Part shown: in pieces, positions 12,831-26,177 of the stretch
Layout: every line of letters starts with the position of its first letter
Numbering within the stretch: the stretch's first letter is position 1
Origin: Seison nebaliae
Lineage: Eukaryota; Rotifera; Pararotatoria; Seisonacea; Seisonidae
Direction: 5' to 3'
DNA: 64,000 nt
NCBI GenBank assembly: GCA_023231475.1
Contig: JALJEE010002047.1
Span: 16,912-80,911, forward strand
Position numbers and translations under genes: made by a program
The notes under the pieces: generated by a model
Seen by the model: only the letters and a program-made list of their open reading frames with translations
What the model was told of the DNA's origin: nothing
Database searches by the model: none

Positions 12831-13731
12831 ATGTTGGGAATGCTATTCTTTCTTGGAGCACTTGCTACCGCTGGAGTCACACTAACTTCATTTTTGCTTC
12901 TTAAAAACAGTGAGCCGACTTATGTGACGTCAAGATCGATTACGAAATTCGTTGAAAAAGTTAAATATTCCCCATCTTATGTGACTCAACGTTTACCAAT
13001 AACTGAGGCACCAATCGTCCACATCAACACTCGTCCTATTTCTACAATTATGACTACTAGTTCTACAATAACAACAACAACAAGTTCCACGACGACACCA
13101 TCACCACCACCACCACCACCACCAACAACAACAAGTGGGAATAGTTGGGATTATTATATTAATGAAGAAGATTATTTATTTCTTTCAAATAACGAATATT
13201 TTGAAAAATTGGCGAATGAATATGGAGAACTGCTCGTCTCTCATCACCATCAAAATGAAATTTTTCCATCGGAGAATGATATTGGGAAAATAGTTGAGAG
13301 AGAGAAAGTTTTCAATATTCGATTTCTTTAGTTTATAATTAATGAAACTATAAATATATTTTTAGAAATTATTCATAATTTATGATGATCAATCATCAAT
13401 CGTCTTGAGCATTTGGCATAATGTTCATGTGAAATTATTATCGTGGACGCTACTGCCGACTTTGTGCATGACAGAATATGGTCCATTGAGATATTTCTTC
13501 TTCAATTCTCCTAACAATTCAACTACCATCGGATATAGTAACCGACATATCCTAATTAGATTCGACTTTAAACATCAGAAAGTGGAAACGAGAGTTATTA
13601 ATGAAAATTTCCCTTACAACAATGAGATACTTTACTCCTCCATTTATGGGATGAACGAGGAGAATGCGAAAGATTTTGAGAATGAGCTCATATCTGACCG
13701 ATCGAGGGAAGGCATACACATCCAATGTTAA
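12831..13731 (+). CDS. Unrecognised signal-anchored or secreted protein, two exons
   Basis: Exons 12831-13307 and 13366-13731 join in phase 0 across a 58-bp GT-AG intron (GTTTTC...TTTTAG), giving about 280 residues. The N-terminus has a hydrophobic stretch (LGMLFFLGALATAGVTLTSF) that reads as a signal peptide or type II membrane anchor. A Ser/Thr-rich spacer with a P(7-8) run follows at about residues 75-105, then an acidic Tyr-rich segment. The second exon begins KLFIIYDDQSSIVL and has a mixed hydrophobic/polar composition like a folded domain (VHVKLLSW, HILIRFDF, KVETRVI), with two Cys. I do not recognise a family. The Thr/Pro spacer suggests an O-glycosylated extracellular linker. The gene faces the carrier gene divergently. 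Confidence 0.55.
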
Positions 13732-14171
13732 TTATAATGAAATTAATGATATAAATAAAAATTCTCTTCTTTATACATTTCCTCAGAAAATAAATTGATA
13801 AGCAGTGGAGGCTTCACATTTGTCCAGAGAAGAAGTGGTGGATTTGGAAGAAATCATTCTGTCACTGAGAGATCACACATCCTGAATGAATTGAGGATGA
13901 TCATAGTGCAATTAACATTGTAGTCGATAACAAGGACAATAAGACAAATGACCGTACTTCCTTGTCGCTGTAGAGCGGTAGTTAATTTTACTGACATTAA
14001 TTTTCTATCTACACTCTCCCTGCCCCCTCTTCCCCTCCTTAGACGGGAAGAAGTTTAGAGGAACAACAAATTAATGAAAACATTTGAAATTTTTCATTCC
14101 TCTTTCCTGTTCATTACTACTTCGTTTTTGTTGACGTGAAACTTGTTTGATAAATATGTTTTTCTCATTTC

Positions 14172-14204
14172 CATACCGTCATCATTGAGTGATGGACGGT
14201 ATGA
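14172..14204. other. Stem-loop with 12-bp stem
   Basis: CATACCGTCATCA pairs with TGATGGACGGTATG around a five-base loop, with one bulged G. It lies in the gap between the unknown secreted-type gene and mTOR. Function unknown; it could be part of a small decayed inverted-repeat element. Confidence 0.4.
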
Positions 14205-14548
14205 ATTGAATACGCTATTTTCCAATAAATCAAATTGACTACGCATTCAAAATAATTGACTTTTTACTCATTCAATGAATGAAGATGAAAAGCTTATCTA
14301 ACTTCTACAAAACATTAATTCACATATCAAATTGTGAATGGAAGGTGAGTGAGTGAGTGGAATGAATGACAGCGGGTTCACTAAAAAACCATTTTGGTGG
14401 TTTTCCCGACACATCTCACCAATTCATACAACGTTGATGGTAGTTGGCGACGAATACATATGAATAGGAAGCCGAATACATTTGATTTATTAACTTACTT
14501 TGATTCATCTTCATTCTCCTCAAATTTACACTCTCCCCCCGTGTCCAT

Positions 14549-14593
14549 ATGTGTATTTTTGTGTGTATGTGTGTGAGTGTTGTGTGTATATAT
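14549..14593. repeat. GT-rich simple repeat
   Basis: Imperfect (GT)n with TATG and GAGT interruptions ending in TATATATA; a microsatellite in the mTOR upstream region. Confidence 0.6.
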
Positions 14594-15359
14594 AATAAAA
14601 AGGCGAGTAAATTTAAGTAGTGGAAGGGTGTGCGTATTTTTCCGAACACCTTTGCGTATCTTCGTTGTGAGAAGGAACAAGTGATTGAATTAGTCTGGTG
14701 ATTGTTGTGAATAATTTGACGATTTCGCTTCTTATGAAATGTTCATGAAATTTTTTGTTTTCCATTTTAGAACGTCAAATTGTTCATGTCCATTTTTCCG
14801 ATATTCATTAAAGGGAGTTGAATTTGATAAAAGACCATTTTTCTTTTTCTCTCAAAATTCGGAGAAATTCATTTGACGGATAAAATGAGCTAAAAATGAT
14901 GTGAAGAAATTATTTGAGGAGATTGTGGACAAGATATTGTGTGGTTGAAGAGCATGTTCGTCCAACTTGTGTTGCACATTTCTTGCAAAGGGAATGATTA
15001 AAATTGGTTAGCGAGTTATCTCGGTTACGAGAGTGAAGTGGAGGAATGAAAGTAAACAATTTCCACATTTCTCCAGTGTAAATAGGCGGAGAATGAAATG
15101 GAGAAATGAGAATTGTTTAATCAAATTCTTTCTTTCAAGAATTTTCCCGACAATTTCGGATGAATCTCTTCTTATTAATTGACTTATCGAATTGTTTTCA
15201 TGCATTCCCATTCTCAACAGATTTTTTCACCACAATCACATTTCAGCACGATAATAACAAACAAACACACGAATTCATGTGGATGTGTGTCAGTGTGAGT
15301 TTGTGCGAATATATTATGTGGAAGAAATCGTCAAAACGATTCCAAATAGAAATGTTAAA

Positions 15360-18300
15360 ATGAAGACGTCCACCGCCTCCAAATCACAAGTGATAACACC
15401 GATCGATGAGAAAATTGTAGAGCATTCCGTCATCTCCAATAGTAGTCATTCACCAAAATGTCCCAAAAGTAATTCGATCGATCGAATATCATCACAGAAA
15501 GATGTCGCTTCACCAGTCGCATCAACTACCACCTCTGCCATCAATGTAACACCATCAGCACAATTCCAATTATCGGGACGATTGATCGATCTGTTTATGA
15601 GAGAGATCTGCAACGAAACAAACGAGAATGCACAATTTCGACTGGCTGTTCTCCTCTATGTCTATTGTCTGAAACGACTTTGTCTCAATACGAGATCAGA
15701 TCAACATCGAATTTTTCTTCAGGATGTCTGGTCTCGTTTCTTCGGTCTTATATCACAAAACGAACAAAATCGAATTTCTCTAGATAGGAGACATGCATAC
15801 ATCATACTCGCCATTTTCGAATTGGCTAAATCGAGAGCGTTAGATGAATTCCGTTCGAATTTCTCAATTGTAGTCTATAAATTCGTTTGGAGTCCCAAAT
15901 CGATCGCATCGAAAGCTCAATTGATCGCATTGGTATCAAGTGGATTGAATGATATCGAACCATTAATTCAAATATTTCAAGAGAAGGAGATCATTCGAAC
16001 GGATTGGGATGAAGAGAAATTGTTATTGAATGTAAATTTATTGAAAGAATTCGCATTTCGTGCACCATCATTATTCGTGAAACAAATTCGAGAATTTTCA
16101 CTCCTCCTCCCTCACATCTTCACCAATTCTTATGCTAATAAGAATTGGGAAGTGATTGCCGATCTCATCAATATCGTTCTTCGTGTTATGATCGAAAGAA
16201 AAGAAGAAACATCATCAGTTTCAAATATTTACGAATCAATTTTGAGAGTTTTTCTCTCACCCACCGACGTCTCAGTACGAGGGAAATTATTCTTGTTAAA
16301 TGCTCTCCTTCGTACTTGCAACGCCGATTTCGAAAAGAAACGAGCGAATATCACCGGAATATTCTCGACGAGATATCAATATATTTATAATCCGAACACA
16401 AACGAACCGAGTCGTCTCATGGACATGTTTGTAACGGATCAATATGGTATCAATTTATTGAAAGCCATCGACCGTTTCCAATGGTATGATGATAATGGTA
16501 ATTTCATTCTATGGAAAACGATCGTTCACGAAATATTCAAATCATCGAAAAGTTTAATTTATCCTCATATCGTTCAACCGGTAGAGAAGGAGGCACGAGA
16601 ATATATTAAATCGTCGTCGATGATTTCTCCTCTTGATCTCCATCGTCACATGTACGTACCATCGATAATTGTGGAGTGTGCGGATGTGGCGGATTATCTT
16701 CGAAGTAATTCGAATGTCATTCAACCTTTCTTAAAGAATGTGGTGATGGAAACGAGATGTTATGATCATGTTCTCCTCAAAGTCCTCCCCAGATGGACAG
16801 CGTTTGTTCCCACTTCAGATAATATTGCTATCCTCCCACATATTCTCCGTTATTTACGACGTTGTTTGAATCGAGCAGCGGATTTCCCATCCAAATCATT
16901 TATTCTTTTATCAACGGCATTTCTCGTTCTCGCTTTCTATTCATCGAAACAATCGATATTACATCGTCACATACCAATAGATTTGGATAGTGCGGCGTCG
17001 AAAAAACGAAAGAAATTAAATGAATTAAGAATAAATATGATGACCATTCCCGAATATACGGAATTGTTACGTGACATCAAAACGATCATTCTCCAATTCT
17101 TTCATGAACGATCGAATAATGACGAGAAACAACGTCAACAAATGAGACCGAATGTCTTCGCTTGTCTTACCATGTTATGTTCAATTCCTGATGATCATTT
17201 GAGCGAATCTTTCCTCAACGAGTTATTGGAACGATTATTCGATTATAAACTCTCACAGGATATGGTGAGTTGGATGATGGAATTGTCAAGAGAAAAACCG
17301 ACAATGGCAGGAATTGTTGGAAAGAGATTATATTCGAGAGTGTTCGACATTCTCAATCGTCCATTAGCATCGAAAGATTTTCATAATGTACATCAACCAT
17401 CATCAGAAGAACGATTTCAAATATTTTATGCTCTTCGAATCATTTCCACATATCAGTGGCAGGAGACGTCGAAAGATGCATTCACAAATATGATTTGTCA
17501 TTATTGGATATGGTATCCAGATAAGACGATTCGTATGGAAGCAATTAATACATTATTCTTCTTATTAGATTCATTAATTGAGTTAAATGCTTCTGGTCTC
17601 AATCCATATCCATCAATTAACAACAATTCCAATAACAGTGATTTCTTATTAAAAAAAAATCGATCTTCATTCAATAATGTTTCATCTCTCCAACAACAAC
17701 AACAACAACAACATCATCATTACCATCATCATCATCATCACAATCAACAACAACAACAACAACATCAGACTAGTTCACAGAAATCGAATGAAACGAATTT
17801 TATTGATCGTTTAAATATTTCTTCTTCTTCAACATCACATGGTGCAAATTTGAATTATTCATCATCAAATCTTCTCAAAACGATAGGCGATGATTATTCA
17901 TCGGTTATTCATAATCCGATTATATTCCGTGCTGTATCAATCATCATCAATTCACTTCTCAATCTCGGTTTGGCCGATAGAGAGGAGATAATTCGCCTTC
18001 ACGTTTATCGACGATTTCATTCGAGACGAATGTACAATATTTATTTGGCTCAACCAGAAAATTTGAGAATTTTATTCTTTTCATTAAACGACACGTCATT
18101 GGCAGTTCAATGTCCAGTAGTCAGTATCATCGGTTCGCTCTCATCCATTACTCCATCATTCGTCGTACCAAAATTGAGGAAATATTTGATTCAATTACTC
18201 TCCGAATTACGATACGGAACATTAGACGATGACAATAGTTTCAATTCATCAAAACTTCTTTCCATCCTCATCAGTAGTGCACCACGATTGACACGTCCAT

Positions 18301-21300
18301 TTATCGAGCCGATGATGCAAGGATTATTGAAACATATCAAAGATCAACCATATGATCAAGCAGTGATTAATGGATTAGATGCCATCGGTGCTCTCGCACA
18401 AATCTCTGATAAGGAAATGATAAAATATTTCGACGATTTACAACGACAATTAATGCCCATCATTTTACAACCGACCGATATCTGTAAAAGAACGAAAGCT
18501 CTTGTTGTTTTTGGTCATATGATCAGAAGTACAGGAAAAGTCATCGAACCATATCTCCAATTCAGTTCGTTGATGACCACACTCCTCTCCACCTTAAGTC
18601 TCGAAACGTGTAACGACATCGAATTTCGAGGAGAAGTCGTTCGACTTTTGGGCATTTTAGGTGCACTCGATTCTTATCGACATTATGAATCGATTGGTGC
18701 CATCGAATCTACTTCCGAAATATCGACGATGGCCAAAAGTTTTCCAGCCAACTCACAAGAAGCTGCTTCAGAAATGAAATTGAGAAATCATGAAAGGAAG
18801 ACAGATATGGAAATTCTTGTTTCTATGGGAACGGGAGAAGTAACAGATGAATATTATGCGGCGATTGTTATTGCCACATTAGTGAAACCATTACAATTAC
18901 CACAAGAGATGAGTCAGACGTCATTATTACAACAAACGTTGAGTGCGATAACATTTCTTTTTACTGAAATCAAAGAGGAAGAACTTCGAGAGAAATACTT
19001 CAATAAAATCATGCCACCTTTCCTCGATTTATTACGTTCATCCAACGAAGATGATTTCTTATTCGAACAATTGAAGGATTGGTTCAGAATTATGCAGAAA
19101 CATATCGAATGTTATATTAATGAGATTGTGGTAGTCATTCTACAGAAATGGGATGCAGGTGATCGTATTTCTCATACTCAAGTCGCTTATTTTGTGGAAA
19201 TAATCGAAGCGATCGCTAAAGCGTTAGGACCGGAATTCAAACAACATCTTCCAGTATTGTTGCCGAAGATGTTGAATGTATTACAAGATGCAAGAAATGA
19301 GAATAATATAGAGATTGTATTGAGATCGATTTCACATTATGTTTATGCGTTTGATGATTCCTTAAATATTATCGTCGTTCAATTGATACGATTATTTCGA
19401 AATTCGAATTTTACACCAAAAACGAGACGAACTGCTCTCCAGACATTGAGAGTTTTCATTCAGAATTTAGATTTACATGATTATGCCTCACAAATCGTTC
19501 ATTCCATTCGTCACGTTTTTATGATATTACCTTCGTCGGAATTTAATGAAATTGATGCGACCGATATCCTCCAATTACCATTATCTCATCCATATGATGA
19601 TTATCCAACATCATCCAACGTCTCAACTACAACGAATAATAAAATAAATAAGAATACAGAAAATAATACGAGTGACGAGAATCTTGCTAATCAATTGGCT
19701 TCAATCGTTGGTGTTTCCACCAATAAACGACCCACATTTTCTCATCATTCCAATTCGAATGAGAAGAAAATAAATTCGAAAACTCTTATTAATATTAGTG
19801 GGATTGGAAACAGCACAACCGCTACCTCGAAAACGAAAAAGACAACGGAAAATAATTATGGTTTTCTTAGTCGTCTCAATCCTTCAACTGATAATTCGGA
19901 AACATCGGATAAGAGTGGAAGCTCCTCAACAACTGGTACAACATCGACTACTTCTGGGTCGAATAGTTCGAAAAATAAACGGAGAACATTATCGAAATAT
20001 GGGAGAAGTCGATCAGAGAATTCGGAGACAGTAGATCGTCGTCGAGAGATCGAAATGATGGCAGATGTTCTATTCGAATGTATTCTCACATTCGTCGAAC
20101 GAATGGGAACGGCTTTCCTTCCATTTGATCGACTTATTAATCACGTTATAGAAATGAAGGCACCTAATCAATATTCACGATATGTGGAAGCGATAACACA
20201 AGTGGAGAAAGATAATTTTTATGATGCTAATTATTCATTTCGAGCAATTCAAGTTTATAATGTCGCTGTCTTCAATCGAACCGTTGATTTAGCGAATTCA
20301 TCATATGAGAAATCCAGTCCACAAATGAAATCAAATACGAAAAGAAGTTCTAATCATTCATTGGCCTCCTCCCAACACCAACAACAACAACCACAATTGT
20401 TATGTAATATGCAAATGTTGCCGATCGATCGAAGTCTCGATAATTCGAGTGATGATTTGGAAAGTTTAAATTATGGTCATACGAAAGGTGAAGTGATTAC
20501 GTCGACGACTCAATTTGTGAATTTGTTGACAGATTTAGATTTATTATTGAAATATTCGGAAGATAATACGAATAGGGAGAAGTTGATATCAGCATTCCAG
20601 AACATTGTCTATGATATTCTCGAATTGTCATCGATTAATATTTTGAGAATCTGTTCTACTGTCGTCATGAGTAGTTATCAGATAGCGAAGGATTTATTCA
20701 ATTCCGCTTTCCTATCAATGTGGCTCGAATTGACTGAATCGAATCGATGGAAAATTTCGAGAAAATTAGAAGCATTATGTGAGAGAGCAACTTCACCTGA
20801 AATGATTCAAATCGTTCTGTCATTAGCTGAATTCTTAGAACATTATGACATGTATCAGAAACGTCGTTCTAATACGCCAATCCGTAAGAATCGACCACCA
20901 AATGATCTTTATAATGATCAATCGAAAGTTAAATCAACACAACATAATCAAGTGACATTGGCATCTGCCGCATCATCACTCAAACGACAAGATCAACAAT
21001 TATATGACACAACCAACAACAAAAACAATAATAATAACAATAACAATAATGTGGCAAGTGGTAAAATTAGGAATCAGAATCAATTATTTTTACCGAATAT
21101 TGATAAGAAATTCGATTTAGAGAATGATCATTTAAATTATTATCAATATTCTAATGATGACACACATAAAAATGATAACAACATCACCAATAATAATCAT
21201 AATACACCACAACCATCAAATGTAGTGAATGTCTCACCGAATACGAGTGGGAGAAATGGTCTCCATCATCAAATGAATTTGCCACAACTTGTCAATTCGA

Positions 21301-24300
21301 AACGACCGTCAACAATAATGAAGAGAACAGGATCATCTGTCGAAATTAAGAAATATGATAAGGAGAAGATGTATAGTTCGATTGGAATTGATATTTGTGT
21401 TCTAGTTACATGTGCCATGAATTCTCAATCATTTGCCAAAGCATTATATTATCAAGAGAAGTTATATAAAGAGCAACCGGATAATCGAAAACATCGACAG
21501 AATTTGATTAGTATCAACAATTATTTAGGACAACCAGAAGCAGCTCGAGGTGTTGTAGCGAATGTGGAACGTGACGGGAATTTTGAAGGACGACTTCTCG
21601 AGAAATTACATCAATGGGATTCAGCATTGACAGTCTATCGCAATGCATTAGAATTACAACGTAATACAAATGCGAATGATTTTCAAAATAAATTGGATTT
21701 ACAACATGGCCATATGAGATGTTTGGAAGCATTGGGTATGTGGACGATGTTGAATCGTGCATGTAAAGATCTATTTAAAACGAATGAGAAGAATGAAGAT
21801 CGATTGAATACTCATCGAATGGCAGCGATTGCTAATTGGGGAATGCAGAAATGGTCAAGTATGTATGAACATACAAAAGAATTGAGATTAAGTAAAAAAT
21901 ATCGATATGATTTCTGTTTATTTCGAGCATCTCATTCTATCCACATCGAAGAATATGATGAAGCTCAAAACTATATAACATTAGCACGACGATATCTTGA
22001 ACCAGAATTAGCGTCGTTAGCGAATGAAAGTTATTCTAGATCATATGGTAGTATGGTACGAGCACAGGAATTAGCCGAATTGGAAGAAGTGATTCATTAT
22101 AAACTCGTTCCAGAAAAACGACAAACCATCGAAGAGATGTGGCAAAAACGATTGAGAAGTTGTCAACAGGATGTGGAGACATGGAAAAGATTATTACGAA
22201 TACATTCGCTCGTCATCGAAAATAAGAAAGAAGATGCGATGTGGCTGGAATATATGGATCTCTGTCGTAAATGTGATCAATTGGAAATAGCGAAATGTGT
22301 TTTAGCTGAATTGTTAGTTTGTGGAGAGAAGGTCAATGTCTCCAAATTGGATGACGTTCATTTCCTTCACGAAGATGCTGCAACTGATAATACTTCACAA
22401 ACGGTTCGATTCGCTCATTTCTCTTACGTCTGGGATAAGAAATTTAAAGATAAACAATTTGGTGAATTGTTGACAGTTTATAAAAAGATGAATCTTTATG
22501 CTGAATCATTCGTTCAATTATTGGGACAATATGGTGAAGATCAACAATTAACTCCAGTGAATGAATCATCTTTTCCTTCTTCCAATACCGTCGAATTAGT
22601 ACGTTCGATGAGTGTGAATGATGAGACGAATATGGAAGGCAATTTGACTGAGGCGAAACATTTAACAAATCTCATTTTCGATGCCACAGCCATTTTGACA
22701 GATAGTAATAATGTGAGCACAAATGAATCATTATCATCAACAGCAATTGGAGTAACAGTTAATATTTAATCTCATATTTATATTTAATTATCTATATAAA
22801 TTTAATTATTATTTTCATTAGCATGAATTCATTCCATCAGTTTATCATCAGAATGGTGAAGGAAGAGAAACGGGTGGATCCCTCCAAAACGGTCAATATC
22901 ATCAACGAGAAATGAGTTATGATGATGCGCGTCGATTATGTGCCAAATTCCATATTCAATTAGGACAATGGTCGGAAATTCTGGTGACGGATACGAGAGA
23001 ACCACCAGTAGAACGTGAAGTGATAATTGGATATTATCGAAATGCGAAAGAATTAGATCCGAATAATTACGACGCTTGGCAACAATGGGCACAAAGTAAT
23101 TATTTCAAAATTGAATCGATGCAAAATGATAAGGAAAGTGACAGTGAAGAAATTGTTCAATATGCGACGAATGCGTTTGATGGATTTGCTCGAGCTATTC
23201 ATCTCGGTTCACATGGCACTTTAGTGAACACACTTCGCATTCTTAAACTCATATTTGATAATAGTAAATCGGAGAAGATGATTCGATATGCGATGGGTGA
23301 GAATGGATTACCAGCTATTAATGTTCGAATTTGGTTACAAGTTATTCCACAACTGATCGCTCGAATTGATTCGAAAGAGCCAATTGTCATGTATCTTTTA
23401 AAGAAGATTTGTGAATCTCATTCACAAACATTAATATTTCCGTTACATGCAGCACTTCGTAGTTCACAATCAGCGAGGAAAGAAACGGCAGAAATCATCA
23501 TTCGACAAATTGCGGAAAAGAACCAGAAATTGGTAGATGAAGCAACAATGATGGCAGAAGAATTAATTCGTGTGGCTGTTTTATGGCAAGAGATGTGGTT
23601 TGAACGATTGGAGGAAGCTTCACGATTATATTTCGTCGATTTACAAGTGGAAGCGATGTTGGATTTATTGGAACCATTACATATAATGATCAATAATAAT
23701 GAAGCAAATCGAACAGCGAAAGAGAATGCTTTCTATCAAGCATTTGGTGGTGAATTGAATAGTGCATGGGCATGTTGTACTGAATTCAGATCGACGGGAA
23801 ATGTCTCGAAAATCGTATTAGCTTGGAATATTTATTATCGTGTTTTCCAAAAAATTCGACGTCAAATTTATCAAATGAATCAATTAGAATTACAATACGT
23901 TTCTCCTCGACTCCTACGTTGTCGTCGTATGCAATTATGCATTCCAGGTTCTTATGAGCCGAATGCTCCAATGATTCGAATAGAATCAGTTCATTCCGTT
24001 TTGACTATTATCTCATCGAAACAACATCCGAGAAAGATCGCTTTTCGTGGTTCGAATGGAAAAGATTTCAATTTCTTGTTGAAAGGACATGAAGATTTGA
24101 AACAAGATGAACGAGCGATGCAATTGTTCTCGCTGGTGAATAATCTGTTGATTAACGAACCGGATATGTGTCGAAGGAATTTGACGATTCAACGATATTC
24201 AGTTATTCCATTATCGTCGACTGGTGGATTGTTGGGTTGGGTACCACATTGTGACACGTTACATTCTCTCATCAAAAGTTATCGGGAAATGAAGAACATT

Positions 24301-25572
24301 CAATTGGATCAAGAAGTTAATGTTATGACAAATGTTTGTGCGTCTCATCAAACTTTGCCAATTACAGCGAGAGTCGAAGTTTTCCGTCATGCTCTTCGTG
24401 AAACGACCGGTGATGATCTAGCCAATATCCAATGGCTGAAGAGTACACATTCGGAAGTTATTCATTATAATAATTATAATTTATTTTTTATAAAAATTTT
24501 TAAATATTTTTCTTTTAGATTTGGTTCGAACGACGAACAAATTATATTCGTTCCGTCGCCGTTATGAGTATGGTAGGATATATTTTAGGATTGGGCGATC
24601 GACATCCTTCCAATATCATGTTAGATCGAATGAGTGGTAAAATTGTTCATATCGATTTTGGCGATTGTTTCGAAGTGGCAATGAATCGAGAAAAATTCCC
24701 AGAACGTGTTCCATTCCGTTTAACTCGAATGATGATTAAAGCTATGGAAGCGACAGGAATTGAAGGAAACTTCCGTGTAACTTGTGAGATGATGATGGAT
24801 CTGATTCGAAAGAATAAAGACAGTCTAATGGTCATATTGGAAGCGTTTGTACATGATCCTTTAGTTAATTGGAAATTGACACGTGTCGACGTTGCTAATG
24901 TGATGGCAATGCCGATTGAAAGAAGAAAACATTTCCAGTCAATTTTCCGTCGTCAATGTAATCGGATGCATAAAGAGATGGTAGAAATTCATAGGAAAAT
25001 CGTTGATTATTCCATCATCACTGAAGTGGATGGAGTCATAGATTCCACTGCCAATTGTATCATTGGTTATTCCTCTTTCTTTCATTTCAAATTCTCATCT
25101 TTCACATTTTTTTTAGGAGCGAATGATGAGAAACCTGTCGATCGACCATTAGCTATTCAGAGGATATTCGACAAATTATATGGACGTGATTGTTATCAAC
25201 CAATGATCGTTGAAGCGTTTGATCGATTGAAGAAATCGAGTGAACATATCAATGCTCTGAAGAGAGAATTGGAGAAATATGAATCATGTTTATGTCGAAA
25301 AGAAAGAACAATCATTCAAGTTTAATTTATTGTCTTTGAATAATTTAATAAATATTTGATATGTAAATCAGGAAGAGATTCGTCGGGAATATTTGAAGAC
25401 AGATAAAAGAGTACCTTGGATCTACGATTTGGAAGTGAAGAAACAAGTAGCTGAACTTATCTCTTATGCAACATCGAATGAAAATTTATGTTTATCATAC
25501 ATCGGATGGTTTATCATTATTTAATTTCATAAAGAATCATTTCTCTTTTTCAACAGGTGTCCTTTATGGTGA
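15360..25572 (+). CDS. mTOR: Serine/threonine kinase mTOR, complete, six exons
   Basis: Exons 15360-22751, 22822-24456, 24519-25065, 25117-25319, 25372-25508 and 25557-25572; introns of 70, 62, 51, 52 and 48 bp, all GT-AG and frame-keeping; about 3309 residues (human 2549). HEAT repeats are followed by the FAT region from about residue 2000. The FRB domain (about 2706-2815) keeps LEEASRLYF and [11 protein letters not shown], so the Ser, Trp and Phe that contact FKBP12-rapamycin are present. The kinase domain has [13 protein letters not shown], catalytic loop GLGDRHPSN (about 3032) and [11 protein letters not shown] (about 3052). FATC ends [20 protein letters not shown], completed by a 16-nt last exon. 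Low-complexity insertions lie near residues 743-830 (Q/H), 1410-1557 (N/S/T), 1650-1683 and 1836-1994 (poly-N). About 65 extra helical, charged residues sit between LYGRDC and FATC. The frame is also open to ATG 15279, but AAAATG at 15360 is the better start. It acts in TORC1/TORC2 growth control. Confidence 0.95.
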
Positions 25573-25738
25573 GGAATGAATGAGGAATGTCAAGTCGAAC
25601 GGAGACACCACTCAAAACCAATCACTAACATCAATATTTTATGAGAACCAAAAAGAATCGAATTACAAACGAAACGACAAAACTAACATTTTGCCGCACG
25701 AAAATCAGGATTAAATTTATTTCCAAATCTATTTTTCT

Positions 25739-25744
25739 AATAAA
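25739..25744 (+). terminator. Poly(A) signal candidate of mTOR
   Basis: AATAAA about 165 bp past the mTOR stop and upstream of the repeat island. Confidence 0.4.
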
Positions 25745-25951
25745 ATACACAATCTATCATCGTGTGTACACAAACTAGTACAATTTTACAATTATTGTTC
25801 ATACTTGCAATTATTATCAAATATGATACACCTTATATTTTTTTCTTATTATACAAATCATTTATTCTCCAATTATATATGTCGATAAATAATAAAATTA
25901 TAAAAATTATATCTCATTTCTTCTCATTTACTGGTACGAAGTTCATGTTTG

Positions 25952-26158
25952 GGTAACCGAACAGATTGTAACCCTATATAAAAATTTTGTAAAGGACAGT
26001 TCTCGGCCTATGTTTTTATTCGTTCGAACAGTTCTCAACCTTTTGAGAAAAAAAGAGCAGTTCCCAACTTCAAAACATACCGAAAGTTGAATGGGAAAAA
26101 TAATAACCGTACATAAAAATCTTCCTGAGCATAGTTATTAACTCATAATTAATATAGT
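25952..26158 (+). repeat. Iterated-motif repeat (GGACAGTTCTCAACC family), copy A
   Basis: Short, degraded copy of a repeat also found at 29240-29595 (inverted) and 62154-62515. It starts GAACAGATTGTAACCCTATA, continues TAAAAATTTTGTAAA, then has three spaced variants of GGACAGTTCTCAACC. A conserved spacer (CAAAACATA..., AATAATAACCGTACATAAAAA) and a terminal CATAGTTATTAACTCATAATTA follow. Homology stops near 26150, where a different element begins. Confidence 0.75.
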
Positions 26159-26177
26159 TCTTCACTTACAAGGGAAT

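Larger units (their letters stand above)
13732..15359. other. Intergenic and probable mTOR 5' region
   Basis: 1.6 kb before the mTOR start. It holds a perfect-looking stem-loop at 14172-14204, a GT-rich stretch around 14549-14593 and otherwise AT-rich DNA. The mTOR promoter and 5' UTR should be here, but I cannot place the transcription start. Confidence 0.4.
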
